From: Hyperoplus lanceolatus
Lineage: Eukaryota; Chordata; Actinopteri; Uranoscopiformes; Ammodytidae
Direction: 5' to 3'
Assembly (NCBI GenBank): GCA_026929865.2
Contig: CM049408.1
Span: 18,596,501 to 18,660,500 of the forward strand
DNA: 64,000 bases
Of the stretch, positions 55,796 to 64,000 are shown piece after piece. The position numbers and the translations under genes are program-made. Numbering within the stretch: the stretch's first letter is position 1; each line of letters begins with the position of its first letter. A model generated the notes under the pieces. That model had not been told where the DNA came from. It saw nothing but the letters and a program-made list of their open reading frames with translations, and did no database searches.

Positions 55796-58700
55796 ATATT
55801 GTTTGCTCGTACAGTCGTACCTGGGCTGGTTTCTTGGACGACGACAACAGCGACTCCGACTCTGCAAAATCTAGTTCGTTTGAGAGCAAATGCTGATTTT
55901 CTAACCTTTGGCGACACCTGCAGGAGAAAACAAACACAATAATATAATGGTAGCAGATCTGTATTTGTGCTTTAGTGCCATCACATGAGAATATCCTCAC
56001 CTCTCATTCTGCTGGTCCTCAGTCACTGAGTGTCTCCGTGCTTTGCTCAGCATAAAGACCTTGGTTGCTACTGTTGAAGACGAATAGGATGGTGCTGGCT
56101 CCTGCTGCTGCTGCTGAGGCCTGCTGGACTCTGGTTGTATTGACTTTGGCCTATAGGGGGCAGCAGCAGCACCTCCTGTTACAGGTACATGTCTTCTCTC
56201 TATACCAACTTCCTCCGTCTCCTCCTCACTGGAGGAATGAAAGCGTATGACACGGGCGCGCTTGGTTTTTGTGCCAGCTTTCTGCACCCCCTGCGGAGGC
56301 TCGGATTTAGTCTTGGAGCCGGCTCTGGCTTTGTGCTGAAAAACACGGCGTCTGGTGGCGTACTGTCTCCTCCCGTCCACATACGAGTCCTCGGGCATAA
56401 GTTCAACGTCTTCAGCCCCCTCATCACTGCAGGTCTCCACCTCCTCCACCTCACTGCCCACCACAAAGCTGTCCTCTGCATAGGTTTCATCCATCTCGGG
56501 CACCTGGGAGATACAGGGAGTATTTAAGGAAGAAATTAAAAAGGCGGAGACAGCGATTCTAGATAATGCTTGTGGTCAAAATCACTTTTCTTCAAAATCA
56601 GGGAATATCTCCTCACAATCTGCTACCTGTCCACACTGTGTTTGTGCTGAAAAAAAAGGGAACGTGTTAATCAACAGCCTAGGCTCTTCAAACTGGTGTG
56701 TAAATAAAGAAGCCCAGCATAGCTAGCAACGTGCCCATTTACAGAGCGTAGGCTCTGGATTCATTTTCAGCACACAAACAGTGCAGAAAGGTCGCAGTTT
56801 GTGACAAAATGATTTTAACAAAAAGTGATTTTGACACCGAGCATAGTCTAGAATCACTGACTCCACCTTTAAAATTAAACAATATTGTTTTTATTATTAT
56901 AATTGTAGTTTTTATTTGCATTGCGTAAAGAACAGCTGAGGCTAAAACACTGTGTACCTGGGAAAATATGTCCATGTTGTTGTGATTTCTGTAGGACATT
57001 TTGAACTTGCCCTGGACTGCAGGGCTTCTCACTGACTTCATGTAAACACCGTGCATCTCAGACTCTGAGGCAGTGGTGAGAACAGACAGGAAGCACAAGT
57101 GTAAATCCTCAGTTAACTTCAATAATTCTCTGAGGGTAGAATAAATCTCTTAGAACAACAGGAGTGTTGTATACCGTTCAGTCCCTGTGAGAGGTGTGTG
57201 TTGTCGACCACGAAGCCTTCCAGAGACTGGTTCTGATCGTCTCCGTCCTCCTCGTCAGATGACACGTCGGCCTCGTCCTCCTCCGACAGCGCTGCTTCTT
57301 GGTCAAGGAACTGCCGCCCTTTTCGACTATTGGCGTGCTGAAGAAAAAATAAAATAAATAAATAAAAGAACGATGGAAAATGTCACAGTTGACAGATGCT
57401 GAAGGAGTCAGTGCAATTGACAGATATTTTTAGACTTGACATTTTTACATCAGGACAGGAAGAAGGTGTCATTTCTGGTCTGAAACGTGTTACGATTGTC
57501 AGTGGCGTGCACAGACATTTTTTGGGGCAGGTGCTCAGTGAAAAATAAGGGGACTTTGTGCAGCATAACAACAAGGCTACTTTTTCTGCAGGCAGTTGGG
57601 GAAAATGTTTAACCTTTTAAAGTAAAATTCATCAATCTGGTGCACTTTGAGAAGATAAATCAATATTTATTGGGGCATTATTATCAAAGTTTTTAATCGT
57701 CGAGCATTTATAGATGATAATGTCGGCATGGGCCACATACACTATATGTAAAAAAAAAAAAAAAAACTTTCAGATTATTATTTTTTTTTTTTCAAAAGGG
57801 CACTTGATTTGGACAGGGAGCAAAGGGCAGGTGCTATAGCACCACTTTGGGTCTACCTGTGCACGCCTATGACGATTGTATCCTGAACAAGACAACACAG
57901 TAGCTACTTTAGTGTTTTTTTTTAAGCAGCTAAATAAATGGTATTTTGAAAATAATGTATCAAGTGAAAATTTGACAATGTAAAAGGTTCCCCAAATCCA
58001 CTTTTAACTATTGTGTGCACAACTTGTTTTTTAAACAAAATAGAAAATAATATACTCATACAGTAAACATTTGTCATGCATTCTAATGTCTGACAAAAAG
58101 TAACAGGCAGCATTCATCGCATGGATGAAATCACCAGAAAGTAAATGACATCATTCAGATTCAGATCACAACATCCTACGGCGCCACCTGTTGCTGCACA
58201 GACCTTGGCTTTGCCCCGTTGGACCGGTTGCTTCTCAGCTGCCGGAGTTTTCAGTCTGAACACAGACTCGTTTTGGAAGTCGTCGTCAGAAACGCTTTCG
58301 GCCTCCATTTCGTCAGACTGGGGACCAATGAGGAGAACAAATTAGTCGAGCACTGCACACTGGTAATGGTTTATGATGCTGCATGTCATCAACTCATTAC
58401 TTCTAGGAATAGAAATGACGGTAAGTCATGCATGGAGTTAAGGTATTAAAGTAAAAATCGGCTGTGTAGAATAGGTTGAACTCTGGAAAATCTTACTATA
58501 TTAAGTGCAGCTGCGCGTTTCCTGTTCACCACCACCGGGGAGTCAACGTCACTGCAGAGCATTGACTGGCAGAGACACACCACGTCACACATTGCACAGC
58601 AAAAAAGGCACATGCATTCTGTCTCTTTACACAATACTCAATCAACAGTATCTTATTCAATTATGCTTTGCTACATTGCAGGAGCCAAGTAATGCTTCTT

Positions 58701-61025
58701 CACTTGCTTGCCAGCTGGTTGCCATGACAACTGCAGGTACCTTGATATAGGACATGGACAGAGGCAGCCTGAGCCGTCTGAATCAGATATGTGATTCAGA
58801 CGTCACGCCTTTTGTTTTTTGCAAACAGTTGATTTGTATCTACTTGGTATTTATAACACAGGAATGATCATTTCAGTGATCTTTTTGTGTACATCTCATT
58901 AACCTAATGAAAGGTAAAAAAAGAAAAAAATAACAAAGGTATAACATTAGATAACTGATTAATTGTGTGATGGTGCTCACCATCTCCGGAGACGACAACA
59001 GGTTGACCTTGTTCTGATGTTTCCTTTTATGAACCACGATCTCATCCTCACTGTCAGTGTTGCACTCTGCTAAGAAAAAATAATGGACGGATCTCTACAG
59101 CAGGCCAGAACAAAGTAATCCAATATAAAGACTTTTCAAGTTTAGGAATCCGACAAACCTGGAGGAGGGGAGTCGGCCAGGCTAACAGATTCCCTGTTTT
59201 CTACAGCTGACGCGCTGCCCTCCACACGTCTCCGCTTCAATCTAGAGAGTAAACACGGAGTAGGAGGCCCTGCAGAACCGGGCATGAGCATACGCCTGGC
59301 TCCTGGGGTTAGTGTTGGGGTTGGGATTGGAGATGGGAGTGCACCACCTTTAGACATCAACGGTGAAGCCAGAGGAGAGGGTACATCTCTGTTCCTGTGT
59401 GTTGAGGGCATTCCGTGTGCAGATAACTTGGTGGATTGACCAGAGTGTAGATTTGTTCTCTGTCTGTGGAAGCTGTAATGAGGGGTGGAAGAGCTAGAGA
59501 TGGTCCGCTCCTGAGGCTGTGGAGAGGTGGACATGGGCCTACACGGGGTGGTAGGCGCATCATTTACTTCCTCAGAGTCAGAGTCAGAAAACCCGAGGTC
59601 AAAGTTGACAGAGAAGCCGTCGAATGATTCCGACTTCTTCAGTGATTTGTCCGCTACTGGTTTACTCACGTTTAATGCTGTGCATGATTTGTTATGCTTC
59701 GTTTTCTCTGTAGTGCTATGAGGCATGTGCCTTTGGCTCATCGCTAAATCATCCGCATGCATTGCGTTCAATAATCCATGTGCGCTTTGAGCTGTGTGCG
59801 TAGCGTCGTGTGGGTTGCTTGGGGTGTGCACACATGAAGTGTCAGTTGTCTTGTCTGTGCTGTTAGCAGCGTTGGGGGACACACTAGGTGTGACACCGGG
59901 AGTGGAGATGTCCGGGATTGTCATTTGCAGGAAGGCCTCGTCGTCCCCAAACAGATCCATGCTCTCGTCCATCCCATAGTCCTTCACATCGCCTAGGCTT
60001 TTTATTTCATTGTTGTTTTCAGCTTCCTCATCGACCCTCTCTTTCCTTGAATCATTGTTCATTTCATCATTTGTCTCCTTGTTGTCCTCCCTCTCATCAT
60101 CATTATCATTCACTTCTTCTCCCCCGAAAACCGCCTCCCAGGTCGGACTTTCTGCAACCACGCTGCCATGGGGCCATTCATGATTGATTCTACCATCCTC
60201 TTCAGCCACTTGAGGCTCGTCTGAGTCCGACTCAGGGAGCAAGGCATTGACAGTGTCACTTGTCATCATTTTATCATTTTCATCATTACAACAATCGTCG
60301 TCGTCACTGTCGTCCACATCCAGGGTAAAGCTGACGTGGAATGGCTGCTGATACCGCTGCTGCAGAGGAGAGACAGAAAGTGATGGAGCGGCCACACAGT
60401 CGGCGGTCTGAAAATCTTCCGTTGGTGAAGGTGGGGATCTGGACAGGAGCTCTGCCACATTGGCCAGGATGACCCTCAGACTTTCATCTCTCCTCGAGGT
60501 GAGTTTGCCAGAGGGTTGTTGGAGGTGAGGAGGTGCTGCTGAAGCCCATTGAGGGAGGTAGAACATGGCCTGAAGTTCAACGTTGTCTTCTTCTTTATCC
60601 TCAAAAACATGTGTAATCAACTGTGATAATTGGTCTAAAGTGACAGGGTCTGCGGCGACTGTGTGCTCTGATTGTGCGTCACAGTCATCCATGTCCATGT
60701 CAGCTTCTGGACAGTCATTGTTGTTTGAGGGACGAGGGCAACAACTGGCCTCAGGTCCTGGGTGATCTGTCCTGTCATCATAATCTGTATGAGGAAGTAT
60801 TTGTCTGGTGGACACGGAAAGTAAACTTGTTCCGGGTGTAGTTTCCCTCTCCGCTTCCTCGTGGATGCGTCCCAGATCAGACAACGAAGTGAAGTGGGAC
60901 GGTCTGGGTTTGTTGTTTATCTTTGCGCTCCTCTGTTTCTTCTTCTGTCTGTTCTTTGTGTGGCCTCCTGAGTCGTCTGCGTCTTTGAGGTAAGGAAGTA
61001 GCTCCTGCTCGTAACGACATTCCCC
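53456..61025 (-). CDS. FANCM: FANCM, Fanconi anemia group M protein (C-terminal part)
   Basis: Eleven exons (5' to 3'): 61025-59159, 59069-58981, 58565-58497, 58317-58204, 57337-57175, 57064-56958, 56503-56001, 55917-55821, 55410-55062, 54364-54070 and 53582-53456 (TAG). They total 3,780 nt, 1,259 residues plus stop, and all phases close. FANCM is a DNA translocase that anchors the Fanconi core complex at stalled forks. The 1.87-kb exon holds the acidic linker with FSVNFDLGF, which resembles the MM2 motif that contacts the RMI/BLM complex. Later exons carry RQFLDQEAALSEEDE, YMKSVRSPAV and PEMDETYAEDSF. The end is the ERCC4-like nuclease fold (CILVDSR ... RYYDSTL) plus a HhH tail. The nuclease catalytic ERK motif is degenerate (VERHSQSD), as expected for FANCM. 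The N-terminal DEAH helicase exons are not in this window, so the first exon here is internal. Confidence 0.95.
53690..53900 (+). mobile_element. LINE 3' UTR fragment
   Basis: The sequence ...CATCATTGCAAATGAGGG...GAGCATAAATAAAGGTTAAATGAAATGAAAC has the layout of a teleost LINE 3' end with a short repeat tail (AAATG)n. Located in the last FANCM intron, opposite to the gene. Confidence 0.5.
55699..55793. repeat. GT/CA microsatellite, about 47 units
   Basis: Uninterrupted (GT)n of 95 bp. On the FANCM transcript strand it is (CA)n beginning about 27 nt after the donor at 55820. Confidence 0.98.
57500..57871. mobile_element. hAT-like MITE with perfect 8-bp target duplication
   Basis: The element begins CAGTGGCGTGCACAG and ends CTGTGCACGCCTATG. 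ACGATTGT is duplicated exactly at 57492-57499 and 57872-57879. The 372-bp length, imperfect short ends and 8-bp duplication are typical of non-autonomous hAT elements. It lies in the FANCM intron between exons 58317-58204 and 57337-57175. Confidence 0.92.
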
Positions 61026-64000
61026 CTGAACACAAACACACAGAAGAGCTGAATGAGGAAAAAAATCCCCTATGCAAGGGATTGCTGTACACATTTCAAA
61101 TTGTTTTATTCAAGTATGTTAAAGCCCACTGAGGCAAATGGCTAGTTGTGATATTGGACCATATAAATAAAAACTAATTTGATTTAAAAAGGGGGAAGTA
61201 AGGTATGGAACACTTTTACCACACGTGTAATGCTCAGCGCAACCAACGCACCTTCTCCGTTCATGTTCCTACTGTTATTTGATGGGGAAGTGTCCTTTGA
61301 AGAGATAGCACATTAAAGCTACGCATGGAGCACATAAAAAAAAGCCTGAGGTAATGTTGACCATTTATTGTTTTTTCTGAAAAGGTATTGAGGAAGACAG
61401 ACAATCCCACTTTAAATCTACTTGACAGCAAAACATCTTCCCATTTATTTCTCGTTACATCTTACACAAAAGCACACAGAGACATGGTTATAATCATCTA
61501 GCAACACACGTCATCTGTGCAAGCCACGTGACCTGGAAGTGATCTAGCTAGAGTGGTACCCTGCTTGGCAAAACGGGGTGCCATCCAACCTGCATCCGGC
61601 AGGAGGAAGATGCTCAGTGAACAGTAAAGAAAGAACAATATGCCTCATGTAGAGGTGGCAGTGAGTGTGTATGGACATAACTGGTTTTGCCTAAAAAAAA
61701 AAAGCAGGCCGGCGAAAGGAGACCTTATGTCACTGCATTAAAATAAAAAGCTTCACACATAACAAGAGTGTGAGTGACTTCATTGGGAAGAAATGGACCC
61801 CAAGCGGGGTTATAAATGATTCCCCATTATAATTATTCTGTTACAAAACAGTGCTTTAGTGTAGACCACTGAGCCTCAGGCATGGCACCTACTAGACATC
61901 CTTTTGATCCTTTTAGATGGAGTGTGTAAGACCCTGTGTCTTCTCACTAACAGGTCACTAAGTGTAGAAGTAAGATGGTGTCAAACTGCCCATAGTGCCT
62001 CTTATTCAACTCAGAGTCTTAGTGAAGTTGAGTTGCCTTATTGGTCAATTAACACAAGGCCACATTGAAATCTTTCTTCAGAAATCAGAGGTTAGCACTG
62101 GCTGGGAAACTGTCCCTTTGTTTTTATTAAACGTGCTTCCAACAGCAACTTTTTTATATTTTTTATATGCGAGTGTCTTAAAAATCTTAAAAACTATTTC
62201 TGTCTGCCGCTGAACCGGTGACATTTAGTTATACCCTGATCCTCCTGTCTTGATTATAACAACATCACAACCCACTTTACTGGAACACACCTCAATTTCT
62301 GTCTTTAATGGCTGCCAGTTATAGGTTCAAAATGACTGTAATGACTCATAGGGCCTTAAGTGGAGTGACCCTAACCTATAATTTGGACCTATATCCCATG
62401 CGTACAAAGACGCACACTTACGTCAGCAGTAAAAACTCTTCTCACAGTCTGTAGAATAATAGAAATATCCATCCAATGGCTGTCGAGATATTTCAGACAG
62501 GCCCAAAGATGTGACTTTTTAAAAATTGAATTTACTTTCGATGAATTGAGCAGCTGACCTGGCATCAGCAGTGGCTTTTCCGATTTTGTGCAATGGCAAC
62601 AATAATTTTATCCACGCTGTTGCATGTTTCTACTTTAAGACCTGGTTGAAGAGTAGCGTGTCTTTAGCTGCTTTTATTGTTCCTGTGTTGACACATATCC
62701 ATCACACCTAATCAGCACGCTATTGTTCTCCTGATGCGGTTGTTTGCCAACATACTTGTGTATAAACAGCTGTTGAAATGTTCTGCATTTTTTATTTTTT
62801 TATTTATTATTCTTTCGGACAATTGAATCAATCATTGCATTCATTCTGGGAAACGAACACATCTTCCACGATGAGATGCACGGTGGCAGTAAGCCATTCA
62901 CACAAGCAAGGTAAAAACAGATTTATTGGAAATGTTGTGTTCACAATCACAACGAAAGACGTGTCATCTGAGAAAGCGCTTCACTTTAAAGACCGTATTG
63001 TTGTTCCACAAAAGTGATGACAGGCCTATTGTCCCAAATAATTCCATGAACCGAGTTCTCACCAAAAGAATAATGAACAATGCCTGAAGGATTACCTCGT
63101 CACATACTTAACTACCTCCCATAATCTTTTATTTCGAAAAAGCAAAGACTGCAGCTTGTGGGCGTCAAACTCACAGCTTGAGGACTGTAATTTACATTTC
63201 TGCGCTGGGTGCGCAGTTCTTTATGAGGGTGTGATACTTTCGATAGGCAAGGTTTTTCAACGAAGAAATTATTTATATACATGTCTGAACTGAACATGAC
63301 AGAATATTATTGAATGGTGTAACCCTTGTTGAAAACAAATGCAGCTATTCATAGCTGGCGCTTTGTTAACGTCATTTCAAGTTTTGAAAGATGTCACAAC
63401 AAAATCTGATGGAAATTAACCAACTGAATAGCAATTATATTTTGAAAAAAGAAAACTAACAAATTGTTGTTTAGCTACTTGTAAGTCCACCACATCCCAC
63501 ACTGGTCTTGACACCCTATTGGTTGAGCAATGTTCATATTAAGGCAGATAAGCGGAGGTCCTTGCTCACAGTGCTAAAAATGTATAATGTTAAAAAAACT
63601 ATATTGTGTTTAAAGTTTTTTATAAATGTAGGCGTTGATGAAACAGAATCTGTAAATTATAAAAGTAGAGCGAAACCATTTCTGAGTTACAATATTTTAT
63701 CTCTCATTTATATTGTATCATTATTAGAAAAGAAAACACATTATTAAATTAAATGATATACATAAATAAAACAATTAAAATGTTTTTTTAATTACATTTT
63801 ATATATACAATTAGAAATACGTATTTTTGTAATAATACTTCCATCAAATGTATAAAATATTTTGTATCTAGTGAGTTGCAGCGCTGTTCTTTTGGAGAAA
63901 TAGCGAATAGAACTCAATTTGCACAGGCTTAACATTAAGCCCTGGCGCACAATTAATGAATGATCAGATTCAGGCTAGATCTAGAGATGTCGCAGACCAA
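61026..64000. other. Right end of window, no exon recognised
   Basis: Probably FANCM intron, because the exon ending at 61025 begins with an acceptor in phase 0. A stretch on the plus strand near 62250-62420 reads like a worn LINE RT C-terminal segment (AASYRFKMTVMTHRALSGVTLTY), at low confidence. Nothing else recognised. Confidence 0.5.
62250..62420 (+). mobile_element. Possible LINE RT C-terminal fossil
   Basis: The reading SLMAASYRFKMTVMTHRALSG...LTYNLDLYP resembles the LxWLPVxxRIxFKILxLTYKALxGxxPxYLxDLL segment common near the end of teleost LINE ORF2. Fragmented, with stops around it. Confidence 0.4.

Noticed and set aside
55626-56000. Minus-strand open frame containing a poly His-Thr tract
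   Set aside because: It reads through the CA microsatellite and a splice junction. Only the exon 55917-55821 in it is real, in another frame.
59142-61094. Using the ATG at 61094 as the FANCM start
   Set aside because: A good acceptor (tgtgttcag) lies at 61026 in phase 0, and FANCM needs a helicase domain upstream, so this is an internal exon and the ATG is intronic.

Overview
This is vertebrate nuclear DNA, almost certainly from a ray-finned fish and probably a percomorph. Five protein-coding genes have many small exons with GT-AG introns. Introns and spacers are AT-rich and carry microsatellites, MITEs, a tRNA-derived SINE and LINE fragments of the kind common in teleosts. There are no bacterial features, operons or CRISPR arrays.

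Layout. (1) 1-10800, + strand: the 3' part of BEGAIN (three coding exons), with a 3' UTR to about 12.7 kb. (2) 15568-35518, - strand: WDR25, six coding exons, convergent with BEGAIN. Its 10.9-kb intron between coding exons 2 and 3 holds a damaged but nearly full-length EN/RT LINE and a DNA transposon. (3) 36067-37057: a divergent promoter region shared by WDR25 and WARS1, with a 501-bp MITE in it. (4) 37908-41175, + strand: WARS1, complete. (5) 41176-44541: a spacer with a TA-flanked DNA transposon and a short minus-strand segment that looks like a decayed SLC25A47 exon. (6) 44542-50435, + strand: SLC25A29, complete, with a fold-back element in intron 3. (7) 53456-61025, - strand: the C-terminal 1,259 codons of FANCM (eleven exons). 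The helicase half must lie beyond the right edge; no further exon was recognised in 61026-64000.

The run BEGAIN - WDR25 - WARS1 - (SLC25A47) - SLC25A29 has the order and relative orientation of human 14q32, so this is an ancient linkage block. FANCM beside SLC25A29 is not the human arrangement. The genes do not share a pathway: they cover a postsynaptic scaffold-associated protein, a WD-repeat protein, cytosolic Trp-tRNA synthetase, a mitochondrial basic amino-acid carrier and a DNA-repair translocase.

I found no clearly new biological system. The most notable points are the possible SLC25A47 relic in its syntenic slot, the MITE inside a bidirectional promoter, the three-copy fold-back element, a long CA repeat just inside a FANCM intron, and several DNA transposons whose ends and target duplications can be read directly. 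Exon boundaries were worked out by eye from splice consensus plus reading phase. In every gene the phases close exactly, which supports the models.
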